Program-made: the position numbers and the translations under genes | Assembly: GCA_019054805.1 (NCBI GenBank) | Contig: JAHQIY010000011.1 | Location: forward strand, 1,245,001-1,309,000 | Reading direction: 5' to 3' | Length of the DNA stretch: 64,000 bases | Source: Brachionus manjavacas | Taxonomy: Eukaryota > Rotifera > Eurotatoria > Ploima > Brachionidae | Shown here: one piece after another, positions 1 to 10,967 of the stretch | Position numbering within the stretch: position 1 is the first letter of the stretch | Layout of the letters: each line of letters begins with the position of its first letter | Notes under the pieces: generated by a model | What the model saw: only the letters and a program-made list of their open reading frames with translations | The model's database searches: none | Told to the model about the DNA's origin: nothing

Positions 1-39
1 TAAAAAAAAATAAAAAAATAATTAATAATTAAATTTTAT

Positions 40-1439
40 TTAATTCAAATCAACAATGCCCAAAAAACTGTTATAAAAAGATCCCAAATACAATTTGTTA
101 TTATAAATTGCACCAGCGGTAGTGCATTCAATTTTAATTCCTTTGGGATCATGCCACGATCTAATCGCCACCCCATCCATGCCATACTCGGCCATCAGAC
201 CATATTTTGGAAGAGTTTTAAACAAATATTTAAAATTTAAAAACTAAAATTTAAAAAGTTGAATAAATTTAATTAAAATTTTTGATTACTTTGAACATCA
301 TGTTTCTGAGATTGGGCCACTCAGCCAAATAATCCAAAATGCTTGGTCTAACACTTGCAAAGGGCACTAGGAGAGTATTGTTTTCAGTGAGACGAATCGT
401 GTCTCCAAAGCCCGGAATAACAGCAAATAACTCTACACTTCCCTTTTTATCACCAACTAGATGAAACTTGATGATTTTTGCCATCGAATTTTCGTTGATC
501 AACAGAAAGTCTTTCTGCGGACTCAGCTGTAAACCATTTGGAAAGTACAAACCATCTAATAGCAAATTCAATTCATTAGTTTTTTGGTTGTAAGAGAACA
601 GACGCCCTCTCGGGTTAGCTTCAATGTGTTCCTCGATAGCTGAGTCAACATGTCTCAGAAAAGAAGAATCAATAAAATAGATCAAGTCACCATCTAAATC
701 TAGATCGTTGACAAGCTTCATGGGCTTATCACCAAAGCGAACATCATCTGCCTTTACAATGCTTGTTAATTTTTCTTGGATTTAAAATGTTTAGTCATTT
801 ATTTTTTATTTAAAAATAAAAGTAAAATTTTTTAATACTTGTCTTCAAGTCGATTCTAAAGATTCCATAATATGCATCAGCAATGTACAAATTTTCGCCT
901 GTTTTGTCCAATCTTAGACCTAGTGGTCTACCACAATTTTTCATCGGAATCTCTTTAACACTTTCTTAACAAGAACTTGAATAATTGAAAAAAATTTTGC
1001 CACTAAGCCTTACTACAATTTTGATATCCAAGTGAACCCATTTGAGCAATTAGGTGTATACTGGAAGTATTTTTTGAGTCAACTTTTACAACCTGTCCAT
1101 TTACAAGTCCTGTATAAAAAAATCCATCTTTATCAAATTCAATTGTTTCAGGTCCAACCAAAACTCCCTCCTGAACTCGTTCAGCTTTTGCTAGCTTTTC
1201 GTTCGGCTTTAAGCCGCCCTCAAGTGGAACCAAGGCTGGTAATCTGCAAAAATTTTAAATGAAAAACAAAAAATTAAATAAAACTACTGAATGGCTGAAG
1301 ATTGAAGGCTTTCAGACAAATTGTTGCAAAAAAGGGGGAATCTTGAAACAAAAAGGGCTCCTAAAGCCACAAATAATCCGATTAGTATCCACTTTTTTTG
1401 ATCAGAGTTTTTTCTAGGACTTTCTTTGACTTTTTTCAT
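40..1439 (-). CDS. APMAP: APMAP-like / strictosidine synthase-like membrane protein, tandem copy A
   Basis: Five exons can be joined in frame with GT/AG introns: 1439-1288, 1243-1014, 964-839, 774-290 and 243-40, total 1197 nt, giving 398 aa. Human APMAP is 416 aa. The N-terminus is short and basic, followed by a membrane anchor at residues 17-34 (WILIGLFVALGALFVSRF), so a type II membrane protein is likely. The rest reads as the six-bladed propeller of the family: GPETIEFDKDGFFYTGLVNG, CGRPLGLRLD, LYIADAYYGIFRIDL, VNDLDLDGDLIYFIDSS, PNGLQLSP and the closing KLYLGSF blade. APMAP proteins have reported arylesterase activity; the substrate here is unknown. The start is the only ATG that puts the anchor in frame. 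It lies head-to-tail behind a paralogue at 2826-4358. It has an intron after DLKT that the paralogue lacks. No frameshifts were seen, so it is probably functional. Confidence 0.88.
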
Positions 1440-2825
1440 TTTTTTGTTTAATTTTATTTTAAAATTTTACGCATGAAACTTTTAATAATTTATCATAGCT
1501 TTTTATTGCTTGTGTATGAATCCAAGCATTATTTAATATTAGTTAAAATATTTTGCAATAAATTTAACATTCTTGTCAAATTATAAATCTTTTTTTGGTA
1601 TTCTAATTAAACTTTATTAGCAATTTAATTTTTTTATTTGAAATCAAATGATCCAGCTTGATCATCTAGGCATCAAACTTAATTTTCTCATCCAGAACTT
1701 GAAACTAAGATTGCCATGATTATAATGAGACTTTGCATTAGTAAGCATGTGGGACATTTATCAGGCATTTATAGACTGTAAACTAGTTAACTAAAGGGAC
1801 TTGGTAGAAAAAAACAAAAAAAAAATAATTTTAGTTATCTTTGAGTAATCTTTTGTTGTTAATAAGAAACTGCAATTTCAAATTCTTCAGTGCTTGGGTC
1901 TTGTCAAAAATGTGATGATCTAAACGATACTTTTTTGTTAGCCCTCTAATTCGGTAGTCCTACTAAAACACTGATCGTCTAATTTTAAAAATTTCCTGAT
2001 ATGACGCTGAATTTTTTATTTTCATTTTTGCTATATTTTGTCTTTATTTTATCATCCACCTAACATGTTCTTACGAACTTAAATTACAGGACGAATACTA
2101 AACAAATTTTTGGGAATCTCGTGAAATTCTCTATAAGAATAATGGGGGGTAAGCTGTGAGTCAGTGGTGTAAAATTGGGGGTCAGTAGGGGATCATAAAA
2201 AATTCAATTCAAATTAAAAAAAAATCTTGGAAAATTTTAACTTAATTTTCAAAAAGTACAAAAAATTTCAAAATAAATGACATGTAAAATTTTTTTAAAA
2301 TATACTTGCTTTTTAAAAAAAAAGGTCAGGAATTTTTGTGCCTTTTAAAAAAAAAAAACCAAAATAAAAAAGACAATTTATGTAATTAAAAAATTAAAAG
2401 GCTATATTCTGTTCTTTGATAGAATATCACTTTAACTTAAATTTAAATTTATTTTTCTTCACTTTTTTGATGAAATAGATAAAAATATTTATCATAAATA
2501 ATTTTTTTGATCGTTAATTTGGTGATCATCATCATTTAAATGATTAGCTTTTTAACAAGACTAGAATACTTTATTAAAATATTTGAGTTTTTTCCTTAAT
2601 ATTTAATTTTAAATTAAATAAATATTCAATTATTATTCATTTTAAAATCGTTTAATAAGTTTTTGAAATGCTCTTCTTAAAAAATTTAAATTATACAGAA
2701 AAAAGCTTAAAATTAATTTTTCGAATTATAACATAAATTTGAAATATGAATTTCTATTTAATAAATGTAATAAAATTAATAAATAAAAGAATAAAAAATT
2801 TTTTTTCAATTTTATTGTAAAAATT
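1440..2825. other. intergenic spacer between the two APMAP-like genes
   Basis: AT-rich DNA with homopolymer runs. The only coding-like trace is a 42-codon minus-strand frame at 1831-1959, listed separately. No RNA gene or transposon end was recognised. Confidence 0.5.
1831..1959 (-). pseudogene. short coding-like fragment, unidentified
   Basis: An open minus-strand frame of 42 codons with no start codon, containing GLTKKYRLDHHIFDKTQALK and ending at TAA. Its amino-acid composition is less AT-biased and more protein-like than neighbouring frames, which suggests an exon remnant. I do not recognise the family. It could be a chance open frame. Confidence 0.2.
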
Positions 2826-4358
2826 TTAATAATTCACCACAGCTATCTTAGAACCTTTGTACGAACCCAAGTACAATTTTTTATCATGAAGAACAGCATT
2901 TGTAATAGAGTCGACATTTTTTCCGTTTTTGTCATGCCATGATTTTAGCACGTTTCCTTTAAGATCATACTCACCCACAAGTCCATACTTGGGCCAAATG
3001 TTCATAATTACGGAATGATTTACAAACTTAAACAAAAAAATGAAAAAATTTAACTTATAATCTAAAATCTAAATTCTTTTAAAAAAGAATCCTATAAAAG
3101 TTTTCAATTTTTTGAGTATTTAAAAAAGACTTAAATTACATATCCGATTATTGTTCTCAAGACAGGAAATTTTCCAAAGTAACCAGACAAAGAACCTTGT
3201 TTAGGAAACACAACTACAAACGGGACCAACAGAGTGTTTAAATCAGTCAAACGGATGGCATCGCTTAGACCGGGAAGTTCTGCAAATACTTCGAATTTGC
3301 CTTTGTACGGACCTTTTAGATGATATCTAAAAAAGAAATTAATTTTTTATCAATTTTTACATTAAATTAATAATATACTGTAAAATTCTAGCTTTAGAAA
3401 ATTCGTTAATTAAGAGGGCGTCTTTGTTTGGAGTTAATTGAATCCCGTTCGGGTAATAAAGGTGATCTAACACAAGATCAAGCTGATCATTTTTTTCATT
3501 GTAGCGAAAAACTCTTCCATTTGGATAAGAAAAAATGATATCTTCCATGGCTTTGTTTAAAGTGTGCTTATCAGTGCTGTCGACAAAATAAATGTCATGG
3601 CCATCTATGTCCAAATCTTCGGTACATTTGAGCGGCTTGTTGCCAAACCGAGTATCATTCGAACTCAAGACTATTTTTTTGGTCTTTTTATCAACATTTA
3701 TTTTTACCAAGCCATAAAATGAATCCGCCACATACAAAAATTTTGTATTCGGTTTCATCCTTAGTCCAAAGGGACGACCACATGCAGGATCTGCTACACT
3801 CCATTTGCTTTCATCGTCTAATTAAAATAAATATTTGACAAAAAAAAAACATAAATTTTTATTTACTGCATATTCTGTCATCAATTTCTTCACCAGTTCT
3901 GATAATTTTTTCCACATGACCATCCGGGTCCACTCGAACAATAAGTCCGTTTCTGAGACCAGTATAAAGTGAGCCATTTGAATCAAACGCAATTGCTTCT
4001 GGACCTTTTAGTTGAACATCAATGAATTCTGCTTTTTCCAACAAATTATTTTCTTGCCAGCTATGCTCAGTTGGATGACCATATCTGAAAAATTTTTTAC
4101 TCATTTTTTTGTTTGCTTAAATTTCAATTACTTGAAAAAAATGGTATTAATTGGATATATGGAAAAGTATGAGTATGAAATTAGGATTAGAATAATAAAC
4201 AAGGCAATTATAAAGTAATATCGGACAAGAAACATTTGAATACGCATCAATAGGTTCAGTCTTTCTTGGCGCCTTAGTTCAATTTTTGGCACAGATGCGG
4301 GTTCCATACCATTCGAGGTGTTTTCAATGGTAATTTTTCTTATTCGTACAGATTCCAT
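2826..4358 (-). CDS. APMAP: APMAP-like / strictosidine synthase-like membrane protein, tandem copy B
   Basis: Five exons join in frame: 4358-4132, 4084-3867, 3817-3379, 3326-3140 and 3026-2826, total 1272 nt, 423 aa. A basic cytoplasmic tail of about 46 residues leads into a membrane anchor near residues 47-65 (YYFIIALFIILILISYSYF). Propeller motifs follow in the same order as copy A: GPEAIAFDSNGSLYTGLRNG, CGRPFGLRM, FLYVADSFYGLVKINV, DLDIDGHDIYFVDST, YPNGIQLTPNKDALLINE and a C-terminal KLYLGSYKGSK. Compared with copy A it has a longer cytoplasmic tail, an extra intron after ARILQ and no intron at the DLKT position. The two genes are 1.4 kb apart in the same orientation, so they arose by tandem duplication. 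Divergence is high, so the duplication is old. No disabling change was seen. Confidence 0.87.
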
Positions 4359-4510
4359 TTTGTTTTTATTTAGGATTATTTTTTGACTAATTTAATTCAC
4401 AGCTTATTTAAAACTATTTTTAAATTAATCTGGCTAAATAAAAATTTAGATTTTTGTTTTAAAAATAGAAATAGTTTTGCTTAAAATTTTATTTAGAAAT
4501 TAAATAAATT

Positions 4511-4753
4511 TTAAATAATTTTTTTTTTCGTAAACATTTTCTTTGAACTTGACCCTTTGAAAATGGAATCCAATTTTGAACCCATTAACTTTTCGATCTT
4601 GCTGTCGATGTGACTCATTAAAATGTGATCTAATTTTGAAGAGATTTTTTCTTCCATGTATATTTTTCTTCACTGATACCTCAAGTCACGTAATATTTGT
4701 TCACGCAATGATTCGGTGATCTCATCTTTGATACTTCTTCCAACATTGAACAT
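4511..4753 (-). pseudogene. unidentified coding-like frame with one in-frame stop
   Basis: An 80-codon minus-strand frame starting at ATG 4753, interrupted by TGA at 4670-4672. The N-terminal part reads SIKDEITESLREQILRDLR. The part after the stop reads SKLDHILMSHIDSKIEKLMG, amphipathic and helix-like. A short intron around the stop or a decayed gene would both fit. No family recognised. Confidence 0.25.
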
Positions 4754-4914
4754 TGTGGTTGAAGATTATCTTTTTATCAATGTCTTAATATTTAGTTTAA
4801 TATATAGCGTAGAATTTTGTCGGATTTGGCAAGTTGTTTGTGGACTTATTCTTTTCGTTGATCTCTGATGTTGATTCCTCAATTCTTTGTCTCTAGTTAT
4901 GATCAGACTTTTGA

Positions 4915-5181
4915 CTTGTCAATGATAAATTTTTATTTAATTGTACCAATTGTCACCAAACAGCAGTAGATCCTAATCTTTCATTTACAAAAAGAGACAT
5001 ATTATCGGCATCTTTTATGCAAGAAGTGTCTAATGCCAAAATCAATTCAATTTGTTTCCGTGATGGAAACAAATCGAGCTTTACTTGTAACAAATGTAAA
5101 CAATTTACATGTGGTTTTTCTGTTGGAGAGAAGTTTTTTAAATCGATCTGGAAAAAATTGTTAAGAACAAGCTACGAATAA
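4915..5181 (+). pseudogene. cysteine-rich protein tail, unidentified
   Basis: An open frame of 88 codons ending in TAA, with no obvious start; it may be a last exon or a transposase tail. Cysteines are paired: FNCTNCHQ at the start, then ICFRDG, FTCNKCKQFTC and a basic end (FFKSIWKKLLRTSYE). Two CxxC pairs plus further Cys suggest a small zinc-binding fold, loosely like the Cys-rich tails of piggyBac-type transposases, but I cannot match it. Composition is clearly protein-like against an AT-rich background. Nothing upstream in this frame looks coding. Confidence 0.35.
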
Positions 5182-6229
5182 GAATTTAAAAAAAATGTTT
5201 TCCTGTATTTGTATCTAATTTATCATATTAATAATTTTTAATTTTAACTTAAAAATATATATAGTTATTTTTAAATCAAAATAAAAATTAATAAGAGACG
5301 TTTATTTTTATATTCAGTATATTTTACAAATAGATGTTTTCAAAAAAGCAAATTTTTTAAAGGGGTTTTTAGGACAATTCTAGTACTTAACATCGGTGTT
5401 TGAGTGTTAAGATTTAAAAAAAGAAGCTGCATTAATCAACTTATTTTTGAAACTGAAAACTAATATTATTAATGATTTTATTCCTAATTTATTTTTTTTT
5501 ATTAAATTTCATTTATGGTAGCGTATTCCCTCGTCCTATTCTCTCTTTGTTATGAATTAAATCATCACGGATTAAGGGCCGCATTAAACTCCGAAATCCT
5601 TAATTTAATGCATCATCAAGACTTGGGTTTAAGACAAAAATTAAAATAAATCGAAATAGTAAAAAATTAATATCTTATTTTCTTAATTCTTGATGCTGCA
5701 TCAAATGCATAATATAAAAAATCCTTTTTTGAAAAATTCTATTTTCTTTTCAGTTTTTCTTCGAAATTTATATTTATTTGACTAAACTTCAGCCTTATAA
5801 AATGACACAGGTCTACGAAACCGGTCGTTATCCCATTTGAAATAAAAAAAAATAACAATTTTATAAAAATTTTTTTTTTTTACTAATCACAGTGTTAGAT
5901 TATTTATTTGGTTAGAAAAAAAATCAAAAAATTCTCAAAGACTTTATTTCTGATAAGTATAAAATAAAATATGGATGGCATAATGAAATTTGGAACAATG
6001 GATAAGAAAAAAAAATCAAAATCGAAATAACCTTTTGGAATAACTGATGCAAACTTTTTAGCACCCACTTATTCTCCAATTTTATGAATTATTGGTGCAT
6101 TTAAGACCAAGACTGCATTCAGGGCTAGAAATTTTCAGAACGAGTTTTAGCCCTGGTAAAAAAAATATTTTGATTTTAAAATTTTATTTCTGATCTAAGT
6201 TCCTAAATTCACAATGCCTAAATATCACT
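5182..6229. other. intergenic AT-rich spacer
   Basis: No gene or RNA recognised. A weak inverted similarity of about 15 bp exists between 5610-5624 and 5690-5710 (GCATCATCAAGA-type arms), too short to call an element. Confidence 0.4.
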
Positions 6230-7483
6230 TCATGAATAACTGAACAATTTTTTGACGGATGAAATTTTTTCCGAATACTTTCTTTTGAATAAAGGGCCAA
6301 CTAGAAGATAAATTAAAAAATTAATTGAATAATTTAGTAAAAACAACACTTCAAAAAAATTCAACAGCGACTTTAAAAAATAGGTTCTGTCCAGTTCATC
6401 TAATGGAAAAAACATGAATTTAGTTGACTTAAAGACAGACTTGTTCATGTGCAGGTAGAGCATTAGCCAGCAAATAAAATACGGAAAATGTAGCATTATG
6501 TACCATTTGGACAATACCACCAGCATGTAAGTTGTCTTGACGGAGTTAACAGAGTATTTTTTTTTCTTCGGATGCATTAACACCGGAGCCGAGTGTCTGT
6601 ACTCTCTTAAATTAGTCTCAGATCTAGAAATGGAGTATTCCTGGCTTGCTCGGTCCACCACATTCAACTCATCTACTTTTCTGTAGTTCAAACACTCTTT
6701 TATTCTAAAATACAACACCACTGTTATGCCCGATATTAACATGCATGGAATTAGTATGGTCAAAATGGCAAACACAATGTCCATGGTCAATTGAAACTCC
6801 ATGTTATTTTTTTTTATGGAACATTGCAGCTCTTGATTTGCTTCATGCTCGACCAAATCGTTCACAAACAAAGTGCTTAGATTCATGCTCATTGAGACAA
6901 TGAATAACCACTTGACCAGAGTTCGATTAAAGTAAACAGAGAACCATTTTTTTCTCGCCAGTGGAAAATGAAGAACAAATAGTCTTTGAATGGTCATTAG
7001 GAGCAGAGTGTAGACGGACACGGTTCGGAAAACATTCCGAAAATAGGGCACTACTCGGCAGAAAAATTTAATTTTGTCAACAAAATTAAATTTTGACGAG
7101 TACATGCCGGTCAGGTTTATCCAAGACCGGAATGTAAAATCAATGTAATGGAAAATGATGACAAAAAGATCACTAAGGGACAAGATGAGCAAATAGGTTC
7201 GCAAGGATTTGCTCGAATTTTTGTTGAATGATTTGCTGGAGAAGATAAAAATTGACATTGTGTTGCCGTAAAGACCGATTAGGGCAATCAGGGTCATTAA
7301 AATTACATTCGACCATTTGGAGAATATGTAAAATTGTCCGATTGCTAAACTAGGTGCGTTGGTAAAATTGGAAAATATAGAGTAGTCTGGTTTTTGGTTG
7401 GGACTGGACGTGGTGGAATGAAAACTTGTCACACGAGGCTTAAGAAAACCGCCGTACATGTAGCTCATTTTAATAGCTGACAA
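6230..7483 (-). CDS. class A (rhodopsin-like) GPCR, probably peptide receptor type, intronless
   Basis: A single 417-codon frame with seven hydrophobic segments. TM1 near residues 58-82 carries GN at 73-74. TM2 carries SLSDLF with Asp105, the sodium-site position. Cys142 before TM3 and Cys221 in loop 2 (ELQCSIKK) supply the usual disulfide. The end of TM3 reads IQRLFVLHFP (Q166-R167-L168) instead of DRY. TM5 contains LIPCMLISG, and TM6 has LHFPYFICW with Pro334. TM7 ends SINFLIY (N388-F389-x-x-Y392) instead of NPxxY. Two Asn-linked glycosylation motifs (NFT 39-41, NLT 123-125) lie on the outside. Loop 3 of about 60 residues is basic and Ser-rich. The overall look is that of lophotrochozoan FMRFamide- or thyrotropin-releasing-hormone-like receptors; the ligand cannot be named. 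ATG 7483 is the first start, but Met6 or Met9 are possible. Confidence 0.85.
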   Translation of the reverse strand: MSAIKMSYMYGGFLKPRVTSFHSTTSSPNQKPDYSIFSNFTNAPSLAIGQFYIFSKWSNVILMTLIALIGLYGNTMSIFIFSSKSFNKNSSKSLRTYLLILSLSDLFVIIFHYIDFTFRSWINLTGMYSSKFNFVDKIKFFCRVVPYFRNVFRTVSVYTLLLMTIQRLFVLHFPLARKKWFSVYFNRTLVKWLFIVSMSMNLSTLFVNDLVEHEANQELQCSIKKNNMEFQLTMDIVFAILTILIPCMLISGITVVLYFRIKECLNYRKVDELNVVDRASQEYSISRSETNLREYRHSAPVLMHPKKKKYSVNSVKTTYMLVVLSKWYIMLHFPYFICWLMLYLHMNKSVFKSTKFMFFPLDELDRTYFLKSLLNFFEVLFLLNYSINFLIYLLVGPLFKRKYSEKISSVKKLFSYS

Positions 7484-9228
7484 AAAAAAAGAAAAGAATT
7501 ATAGAGAATATTTTTTGAATTAAAAAAATTTTATCTAAAATAATTAATTATTTTTGATCCTTATTAAATAAATTAATTTTTGTTAATTAAATATTTTAAT
7601 GTAATTTAAAAGCTTTAAGTTATTAGTCTGACTATTATTAAGTTTATGTGATTCGGAAAATCGTTTTTTTTATTCAATAATCAAATTTTAATTTAACTAA
7701 TGAAAGTGGATGCTTTGGAAGATTAGCTTCCGTTTAGAATAATTATAAAATGTCTTTGTTATTTATTTTTTCATCAGTTTATGCTTGATTTAAGGCTCTG
7801 TTAAATCAATAATATCAGATAGTAGTTATTTGAATGATTTTCAGCTGAATATTGGGTTTTATATGGTTTAGAAAGCGAAATTTTATACAGCATTTATATT
7901 TCATTTATTTATTCAAAAAATTGGATGGAATTTTTAATAAAAATGCAAAATTTAATTATAAAAGTAACAAGTTATTTTATTATGTTATTTTCTATTTTTT
8001 GTTGCAGTAAAATCAATTCTCTGAAGAATGAGCAGGTTGGATAAAAGTTTTTGTATTTGGTGCACGGCAAAAATAAAAAATTTAAAAAAATATTCCAAAT
8101 TTTTTATTAATAAAAATTTTTATTTATTTTATTTTATTAATTGTGTATCTAATTCAACACAATAATTACCTAAAATAAAGAGTTAAATTTTTTCAAAATT
8201 GTACTGTTCATTCGCAATAGACTGAATTTAATTTTTTAACTGACCTTAAGATTTTTTTCAAGAAATTCTTTAATACCACAATGATCAACTTCAGGTGCTA
8301 GACTGTGAAATAGAGCTTGTTCTTCAGATTAAAAATATGAAGCAACTTGTGTTTCACCTACAAGGAAAATATGCAAAAACTCTACAAATTAATAAATTTT
8401 AAAATTTCTAAGCAGCATGTTAATTTTTAAATAACCCTAATTTTCGATTTTATCAATAATTTTTACGTAAGGATTTTATTTTCACAAATAACATGTAAAA
8501 AATTTATTTGACAAAATTGATTAATAACAAAATTTCAGTTTTAACTTAATTCTTTAGAAAAAAATTAGTTATTTAGTATTTCAGCCTGGCTTCAGCTTTT
8601 ATCCGTAAAATAATTATTGAATAGCTATTTAAAGACAGATTATTAGCTTGATTATTGAATAAAATACCGTTTAATGAATTGACGTAAAAATTCAGATATT
8701 CAGAAATTTGTTCAGAAATTTAGATAAAAAGAACTTAAATCGTCTTTTACACCGCTTTAGCAGACTTTCTCAGTAGGAGAAACAAAACTTGTTTTATCTA
8801 CAGATAAAGTAGGTTCTAAATAAGGTGCTATAACAAAAAAATTGAATCAGTGTTTGATTAAAATTAACTTATGAAACAATCAGAATTATCAGAATAAATC
8901 ATAAAATTTAAAAGAAACTTTGTCACGACTCATAGAAGTTAGAAGCTATACTAGATTCTTACAAAGCAATTCACTGTTTTAGACAAAAACAATTTTTTCC
9001 CCGAAATATTAAATTAGAAAGTATTAAGACAATTTTAATTTATTTATTTTGAAAAAAATCGTAATCGTTTATAATAAAAGTTTAAATTAATGAGAAAAAT
9101 TTACTACTTCTAATAGTTAGAATAACTTGAGTATCTGTCCAAAAATTTAAAGTCTTTTTTTTCATTTTCTACAATTCTAATTTTACTGATCAAACTTGCT
9201 CTTGCTGATTTCACTATTAATTTTTATT
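7484..9228. other. intergenic AT-rich spacer
   Basis: Apart from one decayed minus-strand coding trace at 8236-8364, listed separately, nothing was recognised. No RNA gene, inverted-repeat element or promoter motif could be supported. Confidence 0.4.
8236..8364 (-). pseudogene. decayed coding fragment, unidentified
   Basis: A 43-codon minus-strand frame with one in-frame TAA. After the stop it reads SEEQALFHSLAPEVDHCGIK and ends KEFLEKNLKVS. The mixture of Pro, His, Cys and acidic residues is unlike translated AT-rich spacer, so it probably descends from a gene or transposon. No family recognised. Confidence 0.3.
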
Positions 9229-9544
9229 AATAGGAATAGAGCATGTTGAATTGGCCGCCCTGACTTCCATTTCTGCGCCAAGAGGCAATAGGAGAGCGAG
9301 ATTGGGACGAAAATTGGTGAAGAACTGTAATCAACGACATAACTTTGTCTGCAACCGAGTTGTCAATGACTGGAACGATCTTAACGACTCCATCATCACC
9401 GCAAAAGTACCAACGACTTCAAAAGCAAGCTTGACAAAACAGCAACTTAATTACGACAAGTGGCGTTTTGCATCATCCTGCATGCAAATCGCGACTTGTA
9501 ACCTACCCCTTACTACTACTAAAAACCAAAATTTGAAAAGCTAG
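9229..9544 (+). pseudogene. non-LTR retrotransposon ORF2, C-terminal fragment
   Basis: The frame reads EHVELAAL, then RGNRRARLGRKLVKN, then CNRVVNDWNDLNDSIITA, and stops at TAG 9542-9544. The N-R-V-V-N-x-W-N-x-L signature followed by a short tail is the usual C-terminus of jockey/CR1-like reverse transcriptase polyproteins. The reverse transcriptase itself is missing, so this is a 5'-truncated copy. It abuts, end to end, a fragment of a different LINE family on the opposite strand (9541-10920). Confidence 0.7.
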
Positions 9545-9762
9545 TTTAGGAAAAAAAGAAGAAATTGTTCGATAAATCTTGATTCAAAACTTTTTCTATA
9601 TTCTTCCACCAGTCTGACGACAAAATGGAACCTGACATATCTCTCACTCAACTCAAAAAATCGATTTGAGACTGTTCTTAGTTTAAGTTTATTAAAAGCC
9701 TCATGGTGCATAATATTGGAGAGGGTATCATTATTCAGCTTCAAAATAGATCAATTTTGAAT

Positions 9763-10483
9763 GGCATTATGATTTTCTGTAAATTAATTTTTCAAAAATC
9801 AATTAATTTAAAAAAAAAAACGTCAATAAATAAGTCGTCAATTAAAAAAACAAAAGTCCATTAATTTTTATTTTATCAATTAAAATTTTATTTATCAATA
9901 AAAAAAAAGTTTAATCAGATTAAAAAAAAACAGCATTTATTAGAGAAAAATTTAACAAAAAATTAATTGAGCATTAAAGCACTTGGTCTATTATTTTTTT
10001 ATTTATTTGTGGTTTATTTTTTTTGGTCATCCGACAGGTCTTGTTTTTCCTAAAGGAACGTATATAGCTTGGTCTGGAAAATCCTCAAACTCAATTATAT
10101 CTGGAACTAGATTCATTTTAGATTTTTTTTAGATTTTTGAGTGTTGAAAAAAAAGGTTTTAATATAATTCAAAATGAGATTAAAAGTTCCATGTAAATTT
10201 TATTTACATTAATATTATTTTTATTGATTCCATAATATAATTAATTGACAATAATTTATTAAATTGACATAAGAATATTCTATTGACAAATCTTCAATTT
10301 TATGTATTTCTTTTATTTAAAATTGACTCTTGTTTAATTAATTGATTTTTGAACTATTTTATTGATTTTTGTTTTTTTAATGGACATTCAAATTATCAAT
10401 TGATTTTTATTTATTTTAATTGACGTTTTGAATAAAATATTAATTGATTTTTGTAAAATTAATTGACAGAAAAACATAGAGCC
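9763..10483. mobile_element. MULE-like DNA transposon, 721 bp, nested in a LINE
   Basis: Bounded by the direct repeat ATTTTGAAT (9754-9762 and 10484-10492). The ends are inverted repeats of about 45 bp: GGCATTATGATTTTCTGTAA at the left and, read on the other strand, GGCTCTATGTTTTTCTGTCA at the right, both continuing into AAAAATCAATTAA. A 9-bp duplication and long G-starting inverted repeats fit Mutator-like elements. Many degenerate copies of TCAATTAA/TTGAC line the subterminal regions. Only a 29-codon frame (10027-10116) remains inside, so the element cannot move itself. Confidence 0.75.
10027..10116 (-). CDS. 29-aa residual ORF inside the 721-bp MULE
   Basis: ATG at 10116 opens a 29-codon frame with strongly non-random composition: MNLVPDIIEFEDFPDQAIYV followed by PLGKTRPVG and TGA, with PKK coded directly after the stop. 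Basic GRPKK-like ends are common at the C-terminus of MULE and other DNA transposase proteins. The ORF at 20402-21589 also ends in such an AT-hook-like tail. It is most likely the surviving tail of the deleted transposase gene. The stop may be a mutated Arg codon. Confidence 0.35.
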   Translation of the reverse strand: MNLVPDIIEFEDFPDQAIYVPLGKTRPVG

Positions 10484-10967
10484 ATTTTGAATAACTTGTA
10501 TTTTTTTGATGTTAGTTTCTGAGAATGAATTTTCATAAAGAAAATAATCATTGTTCCTATCAAATAATTGTAAAGATTACCTAATGTTTTTGGTTTTAAA
10601 CCCCATTTTTTATTTGAGAGATTAATTATACTTAGTCTTGAACTACAGCGCTCTTTTAATTCATCTATCATTCGACCAAAAGTAAGTCTTGAGTCCAATT
10701 TAACGCCTAAGAATTTGACAATTTCCTCATTATTTAAATTGCTACCATTTATTTTAAGGTCAAGATCGATTTTAACTTTACTTTTTTCTCAAAGATCATG
10801 TAACATGACTTTTCAACAAATATTTTCATTTTCCATTTGAAAAGCTATTTTTTACTTATAAATCATTTCAACATTTTCAACATTTCCTATCTAAATGAAA
10901 ATAAAAAAAGTAGCCAATATATGCAAAAAGAAGAGAATATTGTCAATAAATGTTTAAAGGGTATTAT

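Larger units (their letters stand above)
9541..10920 (-). pseudogene. non-LTR retrotransposon (same family as 62850-64000), truncated and split by a MULE
   Basis: Two minus-strand blocks align by eye with the reverse transcriptase at the right edge of the window. Block one (10920-10484) includes KMKIFVEKSC, KFLGVKLDSRL, IDELKERCSSRLSIINL and SNKKWGLKPKTLGNLY. Block two (9762-9545) includes KLNNDTLSNIMHHEAFNKLK, TVSNRFFELSERYV and RLVEEYRKSFESRFIE. The break falls within the VIQN motif and is filled by a 721-bp element (9763-10483). Both sides carry the 9-bp ATTTTGAAT, so the insertion postdates the LINE. The catalytic FADD region is absent or decayed and stop codons are present. Inactive. Confidence 0.75.
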
